Origin: Methanobrevibacter ruminantium | Lineage (GTDB): Archaea > Methanobacteriota > Methanobacteria > Methanobacteriales > Methanobacteriaceae | Reading direction: 5' to 3' | Assembly: GCF_016294135.1 (NCBI RefSeq) | Contig: NZ_JAEDCO010000030.1 | Location: 1-20,726 of the forward strand | DNA: 20,726 nucleotides | Shown: positions 1 to 7,542 of the stretch, in pieces | How positions within the stretch are numbered: position 1 is the stretch's first letter | Layout of the letters: every line of letters begins with the position of its first letter | Notes under the pieces: model-generated | Told to the model about the DNA's origin: nothing | Database searches by the model: none | What the model saw: the letters and a program-made list of their open reading frames with translations, nothing else | Translations under genes and position numbers: made by a program

Positions 1-33
1 ATATATTATTGAAATTAAATATATTATTGAAAT
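1..33. repeat. Two copies of a 15-bp AT-rich direct repeat upstream of the HAD gene
   Basis: The 15-mer ATATATTATTGAAAT occurs at 1-15 and again at 19-33, a period of 18 bp. It lies 47-79 bp upstream of the HAD start codon, so it may overlap the promoter. It could equally be low-complexity drift. Confidence 0.5.
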
Positions 34-79
34 GAAATTTAATGCTTAATTGCTTAAATATTTAGTATTTGGTGTAATA

Positions 80-760
80 ATGACAAAAGCAGTATTTTTT
101 GATATTGATGATACCCTTGTAGACACTTCAAGCTTTGCTGATTTAGCAAGACATGCAGCTATTGAAAGTATGTGCAACAATGGTTTGCCTTTAGAGCAAG
201 ATGAAGCATATGACTTATTAAAGGATATTATTAAAGAGAAAGGTTCAAACTATTCTAGACACTTCAATATATTAACAGAAGAAGTTTTAGGAAAGGAAGA
301 TCCTCTCTTAGTAGCTATTGGAATGACAACATATCACAATGTCAAATTTGCTCTTTTAAGACCATTCCCTAGAACAAGTGCAATATTGATTTACCTTAAA
401 AGTAAAGGGTATAAATTAGGTGCAATTACTAATGGAATCACCATTAAGCAATGGGAAAAATTGGTCAGATTGAATTTGTACCACTTTTTTGACATTGTAA
501 TCACTTCAGAAGAAGTGGGAGTTGAAAAGCCAGATCCTGAAATATATATTGAAGCATGCAGAAGAATGGCATGTGACGTTAAAAAAAGCGTTATGATTGG
601 AAATAAATTGGATGTTGACTGTATGGGAGCAGTTAATGCAGGGATGAGCGCTATTCTTGTAAATTCCACTTTAGATGAAGAAGAAAAAGAGAGAGTGAAT
701 GAAGAAGACATTGACATCATTGTTTTGGACAGTATTTCTGATGTGGATACTGTTTTATAA
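80..760 (+). CDS. HAD-superfamily hydrolase, probable phosphatase (methanogen TIGR02253-like)
   Basis: This is a 226-residue cytosolic HAD subfamily I hydrolase, probably a small-molecule phosphatase. Motif I is FFDIDDTLVDT, with Asp8 as nucleophile and Asp10 as acid/base. Motif II is the TNG at about 117-119, the motif III lysine is in VEKPDPE (Lys150), and motif IV is MIGNKLDVD, with Asp178 and Asp180 as Mg ligands. The helical cap lies at about 17-95. Related methanogen proteins are often annotated as glyceraldehyde-3-phosphate phosphatase; applying that substrate here is inference. The frame is open from position 50, but I chose the ATG at 80 because GGTG lies just upstream and family members begin close to the FFDIDDT strand. 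The gene stands alone, followed by a 464-bp gap. Confidence 0.88.
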   Translation: MTKAVFFDIDDTLVDTSSFADLARHAAIESMCNNGLPLEQDEAYDLLKDIIKEKGSNYSRHFNILTEEVLGKEDPLLVAIGMTTYHNVKFALLRPFPRTSAILIYLKSKGYKLGAITNGITIKQWEKLVRLNLYHFFDIVITSEEVGVEKPDPEIYIEACRRMACDVKKSVMIGNKLDVDCMGAVNAGMSAILVNSTLDEEEKERVNEEDIDIIVLDSISDVDTVL

Positions 761-907
761 ACATTTTTCATATGTCTGTTATCATTATCCTATTTTTTCA
801 TTTTTTATTTCTATTTTTTTAATCTTTTTAAATTATTTAATTTTTTAGTTCTATTTCAATATTCATTCCTTATTTTTTAATTTTTTAAGGTCTGAAAATA
901 GTTACCT

Positions 908-1102
908 TTATATATAGTTTTGAATATAAATATATACATTCTTATTTTATCTTGCAGTAAGAATCATTAATTAACTTGCTTATTTATGAGAATCTTATTC
1001 TCAATATTTAAAAAAATAAATCAAAAATAAATTTAATAATCATTTGAAAATAAATTTTTATTGAATTTATCTCTTATCAAGCAAAGCGGAAGCTTGTTTT
1101 TT
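908..1102 (+). ncRNA. Candidate structured RNA or long leader in the HAD-S8e gap
   Basis: The 464-bp gap between the HAD gene and S8e is not featureless. A TATA-like TTTATATATAG at about 908-918 is followed by three inverted repeats. Hairpin 1 pairs 938-944 with 958-964 perfectly and extends to 946/956 with one G-U pair. Hairpin 2 is the 7-bp TGAGAAT/ATTCTCA at 987-993/997-1003 with a 3-nt loop. Hairpin 3 is CAAGC/GCTTG at 1078-1082/1092-1096, directly followed by six T (1097-1102), like a terminator. I match no known RNA family. It could be a small RNA or an S8e leader. In such AT-rich DNA the short stems may be coincidence. Confidence 0.3.
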
Positions 1103-1224
1103 GAGTTTCATATTTTAGAAAACTTATTCCATTAGATTACTTTATGTAAATTTAACTTGGATCTTATGGAAAAAATTTAATAATTGCATAGATTACGGAA
1201 AAAATAATATAAGGAGATATTGTT

Positions 1225-1602
1225 ATGGCTATTTGTCAAGGAAAATCAACCAGATCTCCATCTGGTGCTAGAAGAGTTGCAAACCGTGGTAAAAGGAAAT
1301 CTGAATTAGGTAGAGAATCTGCAGAAACCAGATTAGGTGAGAAAAAATTAAGAAAAATCAGAACACGTGGTGGAAACGAAAAACACAGATTAGCATTCGA
1401 AAACCAAATCAACGTTATCGATGCTGACGGTAAAGCTCACACTGTGGAAATCTTAAACGTAATTGAAAACAGTGCTAACCCTAACTACGTAAGAAGGAAC
1501 ATCATCACCAAAGGTGCTATTGTAGAAACCGAATTAGGTCACGCAAAAGTTACCTCCAGACCGGGTCAAGATGGTGTTGTTAACGGAGTTATTGTAGAAT
1601 AA
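1225..1602 (+). CDS. rps8e: 30S ribosomal protein S8e
   Basis: This 125-residue protein is recognisable over its whole length as archaeal S8e, a small-subunit ribosomal protein shared by archaea and eukaryotes and absent from bacteria. The N-terminus MAICQGKSTRSPSGARR is the basic rRNA-binding segment, and the central RTRGGNEKHRLAF and the C-terminal ITKGAIVETELGHAKVTSRPGQ blocks are typical of the family. The length is normal for the archaeal form, which lacks the eukaryotic insertion. The start is well supported: AAGGAG lies 8 nt before the ATG. It is monocistronic, with gaps of several hundred bases on both sides and T-rich sequence after the stop. Codon choice (GGT, ACC, AAC) looks like that of a highly expressed gene. 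Confidence 0.97.
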   Translation: MAICQGKSTRSPSGARRVANRGKRKSELGRESAETRLGEKKLRKIRTRGGNEKHRLAFENQINVIDADGKAHTVEILNVIENSANPNYVRRNIITKGAIVETELGHAKVTSRPGQDGVVNGVIVE

Positions 1603-1610
1603 TTCTGTTA

Positions 1611-1760
1611 TTCTATCTTTTTTTATTTATTTTACTTTATTACACTTTTTTAACTACTTTTTATTCACTTTTTAACTTACTTTTTTAACTACTTTTAATT
1701 ATTTTACACAGATTTTCAGTATTCTTTTTGCTTTTTTTAAATAATCTTCACTACTTTTTA
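1611..1760 (+). terminator. T-rich termination region after S8e with a duplicated unit
   Basis: Several T tracts of 5-8 nt follow S8e, consistent with archaeal intrinsic termination. The 18-mer ACTTTTTTAACTACTTTT occurs at 1644-1661 and 1679-1696, a 35-bp period. I see no gene in the rest of the S8e-hypE gap (1603-1955). Its last part should hold the hypE promoter. Confidence 0.55.
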
Positions 1761-1955
1761 GTATTTTTTCTATTTTTTTTTCTGCCCTGTATTTTATTTT
1801 CAATTTCTTTATAAAATTGCAAATACTTATTTAATATTAATTAGATATATTATAATGTTATAAACTATTGAAGATATTATGAATCTTTTATAAGTTTGAG
1901 CAAGATATTAATTTTGCTTGTTATTTATTTTAATTATTAACATTAAGGAGATAAA

Positions 1956-2966
1956 ATGAAGATAGGAATGTCACATGGTGCTGGTGGAGAAGTTATGGGA
2001 AATTTAATCTCACAGACCATTCTAAATAATTTATCAAAAAAATCAGTTGAAGGAGGATACGGTTTAGATGCATTGGATGATGGTGCAACAATACCTCTTG
2101 GAGATTATGAGATTGTTGTAACAACTGATGGTCATACCGTAAACCCATTGTTCTTCCCAGGTGGAGATATTGGAAGAATTTCAGCAGCAGGAACTATAAA
2201 CGATGTTTCTGTAATGGGTGCAAAGCCTTTAGCTATTTCAAATGCAATGATCTTACAGGAAGGTTTTCCAATTGAAGACTTGGATAAGATCATTAAATCT
2301 TTAAGTGATGCCTGTGAAGAGGCTGATGTTGCAGTAATCACTGGAGACACTAAAGTAATGGAACAGGACAAGCTTGACGGCATTGTTATTGTAACTACTG
2401 GTATTGGAATAGCCAAAAAAGGAGAAGTTATTAAGGATTCTACATTAAGTGTTGGAGATAAGATAATAATCACAGGTAGTGTTGGAGACCATGGAATGAG
2501 TTTAATGTCCTTTAGGGAAGGTTTCGGATTTGAAACTGAATTGAAATCTGATGTAGCTCCAATGTGGGGAATCATTTCCAAAGCTCTTGAAGTGGGTGGA
2601 GTAACTGCTATGAAAGACCCTACCCGTGGAGGTCTTGCAAACTGCATTAATGAAATGGCGAGAAAATCCGGTGTCGGAATCATGCTTCAGGATGAAGCCA
2701 TTCCAGTTAAGGAAGCAGTTAGGGCAGCATCTGAGATGTTAGGTATTGATCCATATGAAGTTGCTAATGAAGGAAAAGTTTTAATGGGTGTAAAAGCTGA
2801 AAAGGCTGAAGAAGTGTTAGCAGCTATTAAAACCGACAAGTATGGTAAGGATGCAGCTATTATTGGTGAAGTTATTGATGATGATAAAGTATTGATTGAA
2901 ACAGGCATTGGAGGAGTTAGAATTTTGGAAACTCCTATAGCAGACCCTGTTCCAAGAGTGTGTTAA
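1956..2966 (+). CDS. hypE: Hydrogenase maturation protein HypE
   Basis: HypE (336 residues) makes the cyanide ligands of the [NiFe] hydrogenase Fe centre. HypF carbamoylates its C-terminal cysteine, and HypE then dehydrates the thiocarboxamide to a thiocyanate using ATP. The sequence ends in PRVC, placing the required cysteine at the very C-terminus (Cys336). The PurM/AIRS-like ATP-binding fold is visible in VTTDGHTVNPLFFPGGDIG, AAGTINDVSVMGAKP, the ITGDTKV loop and the KDPTRGGLA segment. Length is normal. The start is supported by AAGGAG 5 nt before the ATG. A small RDD membrane protein begins 40 bp downstream and may be co-transcribed. No other hyp or hydrogenase gene is in the window, so the maturation genes are dispersed. 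Its presence fits a hydrogen-using methanogen. Confidence 0.96.
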   Translation: MKIGMSHGAGGEVMGNLISQTILNNLSKKSVEGGYGLDALDDGATIPLGDYEIVVTTDGHTVNPLFFPGGDIGRISAAGTINDVSVMGAKPLAISNAMILQEGFPIEDLDKIIKSLSDACEEADVAVITGDTKVMEQDKLDGIVIVTTGIGIAKKGEVIKDSTLSVGDKIIITGSVGDHGMSLMSFREGFGFETELKSDVAPMWGIISKALEVGGVTAMKDPTRGGLANCINEMARKSGVGIMLQDEAIPVKEAVRAASEMLGIDPYEVANEGKVLMGVKAEKAEEVLAAIKTDKYGKDAAIIGEVIDDDKVLIETGIGGVRILETPIADPVPRVC

Positions 2967-3006
2967 ATTAAATCTTATAAATTAAAATGAATCAGATGGT
3001 GATTTG

Positions 3007-3432
3007 ATGGACTTATTCGGTAAAAGAGTTATAGCATATATTCTTGATTTCTTTGTAGTTTCTGCATTTATGTGGATTGTATCTTATTTCGCATATTTCT
3101 TTATAAACTACTTCAATATGTTCCAGATTTACCATTATTTTGTATTTGTTCTTCCAATTTTGATTTTATTGTATTTCACAATTTTAGAGAAGAGCATAGG
3201 TGCAACTATTGGTAAAAGGTTGATGTTTATAGAAGTTAAGTCAGCAGTGCCAAGAAGAGGCAGGTCTGGAAGAGATTATTCCATTACATTTTCTCAAGCA
3301 TTGATTAGATCTCTTTCTAAAATTTACTGGTTCCCAATAATCATTGATGTAATTCTTGGAAGAATTACAGGCAAAGCCAGACTTTTAGATGGCATTACAA
3401 GAACCACAGTTGTTGAAGAAAATACAGATTAA
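3007..3432 (+). CDS. RDD-family small membrane protein
   Basis: This 141-residue integral membrane protein looks like an RDD domain. The N-terminal GKRVIAYILDFFVV carries the Arg/Asp pair that names the family. Hydrophobic segments lie at about 8-38 and 45-62, followed by the KSIGATIGKRLMFIEV block common in RDD proteins. A further hydrophobic stretch is YWFPIIIDVILG, and the C-terminal LLDGITRTTVV contains the last conserved Asp/Arg. Some bacterial RDD proteins have been linked to Na+/H+ transport, but that cannot be assumed here. I chose the ATG at 3007 over the adjacent TTG at 3004 because GGTGAT (2998-3003) abuts the TTG. It follows hypE by 40 bp; whether the two are functionally linked is unknown. 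Confidence 0.8.
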   Translation: MDLFGKRVIAYILDFFVVSAFMWIVSYFAYFFINYFNMFQIYHYFVFVLPILILLYFTILEKSIGATIGKRLMFIEVKSAVPRRGRSGRDYSITFSQALIRSLSKIYWFPIIIDVILGRITGKARLLDGITRTTVVEENTD

Positions 3433-3439
3433 TTTTTCG

Positions 3440-3545
3440 CTAGAAGATAATTTTTATTATCTTTTATCTTTTATTTTTTTAATTTTTCTTGTTTCTTTTT
3501 TTAGGTTATCTTATATTTTTTTTTAAATTATTTTATTTTTAGGGG
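3440..3545 (+). terminator. T-rich terminator tract after the RDD gene
   Basis: Runs of 5-10 T fill the 118-bp gap between the RDD gene and the Cas4-like gene. They probably terminate the hypE-RDD transcript. The promoter of the next gene must lie in the same stretch. Confidence 0.5.
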
Positions 3546-3550
3546 ATTTT

Positions 3551-4243
3551 ATGGAAAATAAACTCATTATAGACGAATTTAATATTATGGATTTTGAACT
3601 TCATGAGAATTATAAGATGGTTCGAATTATTAATGAAAAAGCTAATTTTCCAATAAGCTGGCTAAATACACAAGGGTATTGTGAATACAGTTTGTACCTT
3701 GAATACTGTCAAGGAGTCAGCACTGCACCAACCCGGGAAATGGTTGAGGGAACTAGAGGGCATTCCATGTTAGAGGAAAAATTTAAGGAAACTGCTCAGC
3801 CATCAACTTTTGAGGATGCTTTTGAATTGTCTAAGGAAGAGGAAATCCTATCCCGTGAAATGTTTGTCATTGATACTGAAGATGGAATTCGCGGTTTTAT
3901 TGATGAAGTTCGTATGACTCCCGATAAGATAATCATCATTGATGATAAACCTGGAAATAGGGCTTATCCCTCAACAATCAATCAGGTACGTGCTTATTGC
4001 TTGGCATTTAAAAACATGATTGGAAATGATAACCGTACAATTATCGCTGCATTGAGGCAAAGAGGAACAGATAACATATTCTGGAGCGAAGAATTCAATG
4101 AAAGCAATGAACAGAATATTAGGTACACAATCAATTTTTTACATAGGTTAATTGAGGATAAAAGAGATCCTATACCTACTAAAAACCCTAATAAATGTAG
4201 AAAATGCAGATTCCAAAGTTATTGTGAAGAAAAAGCTATTTAA
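3551..4243 (+). CDS. Stand-alone Cas4/RecB-like PD-(D/E)XK nuclease with Fe-S cysteines
   Basis: This 230-residue protein has the layout of a Cas4/RecB-family nuclease. There is one N-terminal cysteine (Cys44 in QGYCEYSLYL), a RecB-type histidine (His71 in GTRGHSMLEE), Asp118 in RGFIDEV, the catalytic DDK at 131-133, the QVRAYC motif (Gln145, Tyr149) and a C-terminal Cys-x2-Cys-x5-Cys (216, 219, 225). Four such cysteines bind a 4Fe-4S cluster in Cas4 and AddB-type nucleases. Known relatives cleave or resect DNA ends with Mn/Mg. No cas1, cas2, interference genes or CRISPR array are within 20 kb, so a role in repair is at least as likely as spacer acquisition. It is flanked by T-rich terminators and appears monocistronic. 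Confidence 0.82.
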   Translation: MENKLIIDEFNIMDFELHENYKMVRIINEKANFPISWLNTQGYCEYSLYLEYCQGVSTAPTREMVEGTRGHSMLEEKFKETAQPSTFEDAFELSKEEEILSREMFVIDTEDGIRGFIDEVRMTPDKIIIIDDKPGNRAYPSTINQVRAYCLAFKNMIGNDNRTIIAALRQRGTDNIFWSEEFNESNEQNIRYTINFLHRLIEDKRDPIPTKNPNKCRKCRFQSYCEEKAI

Positions 4244-4248
4244 TTTCT

Positions 4249-4400
4249 AAATAGTTTTTTTTTACTTTTTTTTTTTAAAAAACTGTAAATATTTTTTAAA
4301 AATAGTTTTTTTTATTTTACTTTAGAAGTTTTTTTAAAAATAGTTTTTTTACTTTTTTTTTAAGATTTTAGAAAATTTTTTAAAAGTAGTTTTTTTTTTA
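4249..4400 (+). terminator. Repeated T-rich terminator units after the Cas4-like gene
   Basis: A unit of the form TTAAAAATAGTTTTTTT is repeated imperfectly about four times, centred near 4255, 4305, 4343 and 4388. The two middle copies (4292-4312 and 4330-4350) match over 21 bp with a 38-bp period. The region lies between convergent genes. It contains both T runs (for the plus-strand gene) and A runs (T on the minus strand), so it may terminate transcription from both sides. I see no coding sequence in 4244-4460. Confidence 0.55.
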
Positions 4401-4460
4401 TTGAAAATGTTAAAATATATAAAAAAAGAAGAGAATTTAAAAATATATAAAAATATATTC

Positions 4461-5288
4461 TTAAAGTTCCATATTTATTTTTTTAGCATCTATGACTTGA
4501 TATGGCACATTAGCTTCTTCCAAGTCTTTTGCAATGTTTTTGCTCATATCTCCGATTGAAAGGATCAGTACATTCAATCCTTTTCTAACTGCAGATTGAG
4601 CTGCTTCACTCACTCCAAATTCAATATCTATTGGCATGCCTAAAGCATTAGCTATTACATGGGAAGTGGTTCCAATTGCTGCAACCTTGTCAATTGAGCT
4701 TAAGCCATAGTTTTCATATTTTCCATCATAGATTTCCTTAATCAAGTCGATATCTGCAGACCTTGATCCTCCCTGTTTTATTGGAGGCAATGTAATTATA
4801 AGGATTTTACTTTCCTTGATTTCAATGGTTCCTTTAAGATTGGTTAAAGCAACATCAAATCCTTTTTTAGTATCCAATATTACATCAGCGTAAGCATCAG
4901 TCTGTGCATTGATTGAAGCGTATAATCTGCCATCTTCCATGAATAAACCTACTTCGTCACCTTCCTTCAAGTCTTCCTTAGCTATTGCAGGCCAGGTAGA
5001 TTTATAATAAGTCATGGTTTCAAGAACACTGTCAGAATACTTTCTTAAGGTAATTGCATCTTTTTTGACTTTAGCAATTCCCTTTTGGGTAATCTTATAT
5101 GGTGCTCTACCATCTTTAGATGTGATGTATTCAAGTTCAGTCAATGTTTTGATGTTTTCAGAAACCGCTTGAATTGTAATTCCTAAACGTTCTGCCAAAT
5201 CCTTTTGCTTAAGATTTGGTTCTTGCTTAGAGATTTCCCCTAAAATTTGAAAATGAGTCAATGCTCCTCTTTTTTGTAAGATTTCCAT
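4461..5288 (-). CDS. Winged-helix transcriptional regulator, DUF7839-like
   Basis: This 275-residue probable DNA-binding regulator has an N-terminal MarR-like winged helix at about 5-75. The segment LKQKDLAERLGITIQAVSEN is the helix-turn-helix, and the wing is in EYITSKDGRAPYKITQKG. A middle domain (about 100-165) contains LKEGDEVGLFMEDGRLYAS. The C-terminal part has a Rossmann-like look, with VAAIGTTSHVIANALGMP and GLNVLILSIGD alternating strands and loops, and may bind a ligand. This resembles an archaeal family named after its C-terminal domain of unknown function; target genes are unknown. The frame opens at a GTG (5297), but I prefer the ATG at 5288 because GTGGTT lies directly upstream. 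It converges on the Cas4-like gene, so the two do not share a promoter. Confidence 0.75.
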   Translation of the reverse strand: MEILQKRGALTHFQILGEISKQEPNLKQKDLAERLGITIQAVSENIKTLTELEYITSKDGRAPYKITQKGIAKVKKDAITLRKYSDSVLETMTYYKSTWPAIAKEDLKEGDEVGLFMEDGRLYASINAQTDAYADVILDTKKGFDVALTNLKGTIEIKESKILIITLPPIKQGGSRSADIDLIKEIYDGKYENYGLSSIDKVAAIGTTSHVIANALGMPIDIEFGVSEAAQSAVRKGLNVLILSIGDMSKNIAKDLEEANVPYQVIDAKKINMEL

Positions 5289-5425
5289 AATAACCACTTA
5301 ATTTTTTAATTGAAAGAATTAATTATTTCTAGTTAATAGTTACTTTGTCATTTATAATATTTAAAGTTTATTTTAGTTTTTTATAAAGTTTATTTGAATG
5401 TAAAATTTATTTAAAAAATTTACTT

Positions 5426-5542
5426 AAAAAAAAATAGTTTTTAAATGAGTATAAATAAAAATAGTCTTAATAAATGTATATATAAAAAAATAGTGTTGGT
5501 ATTAATAAATTGGCATTGGAGGATTAATCAAGTACCAATTTA
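5426..5542 (-). terminator. Terminator region after the RecJ-like gene
   Basis: Read on the minus strand, an 8-bp inverted repeat (5506-5513 with 5535-5542) overlaps the stop codon of the RecJ-like gene. It is followed by three ACTATTTTT-type T tracts (complementary A tracts at about 5484-5494, 5457-5465 and 5426-5437). The remaining 5289-5425 segment should hold the promoter of the winged-helix gene; nothing else is visible there. Confidence 0.45.
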
Positions 5543-7017
5543 CCTTCCAATTCCTTGTTCATCATGTCAAAGAATTCCTCTTTTTGGTCTTTACGGATAT
5601 AAGCACCACAAGCTACATCGTGACCTCCACCGTTTCCACCTAAACTCTGAGACACTTTTCTGATTATCTTTCCAAAGTGAACTCCATCATAAGCGAGTAG
5701 CTTAGAGCAACGAAGTGAAATCTTCAAGTCATCATTTTCTTCACTCACTTGTGTAAATGCAATCATAGGTTTTCTCCAATCCCCTTGACTTAGAACCATT
5801 CCAGCGATTGTACCTACAACATTGCTTCTTATGCCTGCACCGTCAAAATACTGAAGATTTTTCATTTGAACTATTGAGTCAGATTCTCCAATCATCTTGA
5901 TGTTTTGAGCCAAATAGAATCTGTGGGCTTTTGAAATCTCTTCCAATTCATCAAGCACAACAGCCCTGTCGCTTTCAATATCTATTGAAACACTATTGCC
6001 GCTTAGGATCTCATTTCTCTTTATGGTTAAATCCAATAGCTTCAATGCAACTTCTGGCCTTTCATTTCTAACGCATGCATTCATTGCTGTAGAGAATTCA
6101 GAAGCATCCCTTAAGAAAGTGTACTTCTCTTCATTATCAAATTCGTAGCTTTCTCCCATAACTAGTTTTGGAGCATGGATAGCATATCTGCTTGGGATTT
6201 CCTTTGTAATCATGTTGATTAACTCTTTGATTAACTTGAATTTGTCTGGTTGGCTTAAATCGCAAGACCTGATTGATGTGTCATTAACAGGATTTCTGGT
6301 ATTTATGCCAAGTTTTTTCAACAAATCCAATGACCTATTCTGGTCATTTGTAATTTCCAAGTTAACATCGCTGAAATAGGATAATGCAACAAACAAAGGT
6401 CTTGTCTGTCTGCCGTATAATGATAAGTCATTTGTGATTGTCTTAACCAATCCCTCTTCTTCAGCATCCTTAAGGATAGTTCTATTCAATCCTTCCAGCT
6501 TTCCGGTCTTACCGTTTTGTATATCTCCAATAGCTGCCAATATTCCAAGCCAGCTTAAATCTGTAAAACCGAACTCCTTAGCAAGAAGGTAGCATAGACC
6601 TCCTCCACAGATTTCCTGAGAACCGTCTATTCCATAAAAAATAGGGTTGATTTCCAGGTATTCATAATCTACAGTATTGCCGTAATCAATGTCTCTAAGT
6701 GGAGGGTGGTGATCAAGAATAAGTATTTTGGAATCATTATTTGCATTCTTATCAACAGGCTGTCCAGATCCAAGGTCTGAAAATATTGTCAATTCATGTT
6801 CAATCGGAACATTTTCCAAAGCATCTAAGTTAACGATTTCAATTTCAAAATCCTTTCCTAATTGTCTGCCTATCTTTTTTAGGATTCCTGTTAGGATAGC
6901 TCCGGATGAGATTCCGTCGCAGTCAGTATGGCTGTAAATTTTAATGTCTTTTGAAGATTCTATAAGTCTTCTAGCTTCTTCATATCTTTCTTTCATTTTT
7001 GGTGGTATGCTTGTCAT
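5524..7017 (-). CDS. Archaeal RecJ-like DHH-family single-strand exonuclease
   Basis: This 497-residue protein belongs to the DHH phosphoesterase superfamily and resembles archaeal RecJ/GAN proteins. Metal-binding motifs are HTDCDG (30-35), SDLGSG (Asp81) and LDHHPP (DHH at 102-104), followed by GGGLCYLLAKE and AAIGDIQ. The C-terminal DHHA1 part ends with GGNGGGHDVACGAYI (about 460-474), which contains the nucleic-acid-binding GGGH. Archaeal relatives degrade single-stranded DNA or RNA, and some associate with GINS in the replisome. The sequence alone does not tell me which paralogue this is. It lies 88 bp downstream of SRP19 on the same strand. The start codon ATG at 7017 has only a weak upstream ribosome-binding match. 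Confidence 0.88.
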   Translation of the reverse strand: MTSIPPKMKERYEEARRLIESSKDIKIYSHTDCDGISSGAILTGILKKIGRQLGKDFEIEIVNLDALENVPIEHELTIFSDLGSGQPVDKNANNDSKILILDHHPPLRDIDYGNTVDYEYLEINPIFYGIDGSQEICGGGLCYLLAKEFGFTDLSWLGILAAIGDIQNGKTGKLEGLNRTILKDAEEEGLVKTITNDLSLYGRQTRPLFVALSYFSDVNLEITNDQNRSLDLLKKLGINTRNPVNDTSIRSCDLSQPDKFKLIKELINMITKEIPSRYAIHAPKLVMGESYEFDNEEKYTFLRDASEFSTAMNACVRNERPEVALKLLDLTIKRNEILSGNSVSIDIESDRAVVLDELEEISKAHRFYLAQNIKMIGESDSIVQMKNLQYFDGAGIRSNVVGTIAGMVLSQGDWRKPMIAFTQVSEENDDLKISLRCSKLLAYDGVHFGKIIRKVSQSLGGNGGGHDVACGAYIRKDQKEEFFDMMNKELEGKLVLD

Positions 7018-7105
7018 CTTAACGCCTTTATTTTGTTTTTAGTGAATAATTGTATTTGATCTTAATTTTTTTATTATTTTTATTTTTTTATAGTGGATTA
7101 AGGAA

Positions 7106-7438
7106 TTATTTTTTCCATTTTCCTTTTTTGCCTTTTTTATTGTTAGGCCTATTTGATTGTTTGGTTTCTCTCATTTGCTTGATGGTGTTTGATAAATTGA
7201 TTAGAATTTCCTTTTTGCTGTCATCACTGGTAATTATGACTCTTCCTGATTTATTGTACCATTCTCCAGGATAAGCCTTATCCTCTTCAGCATAATACTT
7301 GTATCTTAATTTTTGAGTAGCCTTCACGATTTCCTTGATTCTTGGTTCAGAGATAGCATACTCTTTGGATATTTTTCTGCCTTCATTCAATGATTTTCTA
7401 GCATCAAGATATATCGGCCAAATCATAACGTCTTTCAT
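7106..7438 (-). CDS. srp19: Signal recognition particle subunit SRP19
   Basis: SRP19 binds helices 6 and 8 of 7S RNA and allows SRP54 to load, supporting co-translational membrane targeting. The 110-residue protein has the family signatures IWPIYLDARKSLNEGRKI near the N-terminus, then YAISEPRIKEI, and KAYPGEWYNKSGRVIIT at about 52-69. The lysine-rich tail (KKGKKGKWKK) is typical of RNA-binding SRP19 proteins. The N-terminal MKDVM is slightly longer than the minimal form. The start is well supported by GAGGTG 5 nt before the ATG. It sits between the glycosyltransferase (104 bp upstream) and the RecJ-like nuclease (88 bp downstream). The gaps are wide enough for separate promoters. Confidence 0.93.
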   Translation of the reverse strand: MKDVMIWPIYLDARKSLNEGRKISKEYAISEPRIKEIVKATQKLRYKYYAEEDKAYPGEWYNKSGRVIITSDDSKKEILINLSNTIKQMRETKQSNRPNNKKGKKGKWKK

Positions 7439-7542
7439 TTTTTCACCTCTTCAAGATTTTTCTCTTCTTTCTTATTTATAATATGTTAGCATAATATTTA
7501 AAAATTATTTATTTTGATAAGCAATTTTTTTTAAATTACTCA

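Noticed and set aside
2132..2683. Long antisense open frame inside hypE
   Set aside because: It lies wholly within hypE, is rich in Ser, Pro and Ile as expected from a reverse-complement shadow, and has no recognisable motif.
3618..3630. GTTCGAATT, resembling a tRNA T-loop
   Set aside because: It lies in frame in the Cas4-like coding region and no acceptor or anticodon stem can be built around it.
4249..5500. Possible CRISPR array near the Cas4-like gene
   Set aside because: The repeats are T-rich terminator units with no unique, uniform-length spacers or conserved palindromic repeat.
5445..5663. 72-residue open frame on the plus strand before the RecJ-like stop
   Set aside because: It overlaps the 3' end of the RecJ-like gene and has no ribosome-binding site or domain.
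7050..7274. 74-residue hydrophobic open frame opposite SRP19
   Set aside because: The hydrophobicity comes from reading the lysine-rich SRP19 tail in reverse complement.
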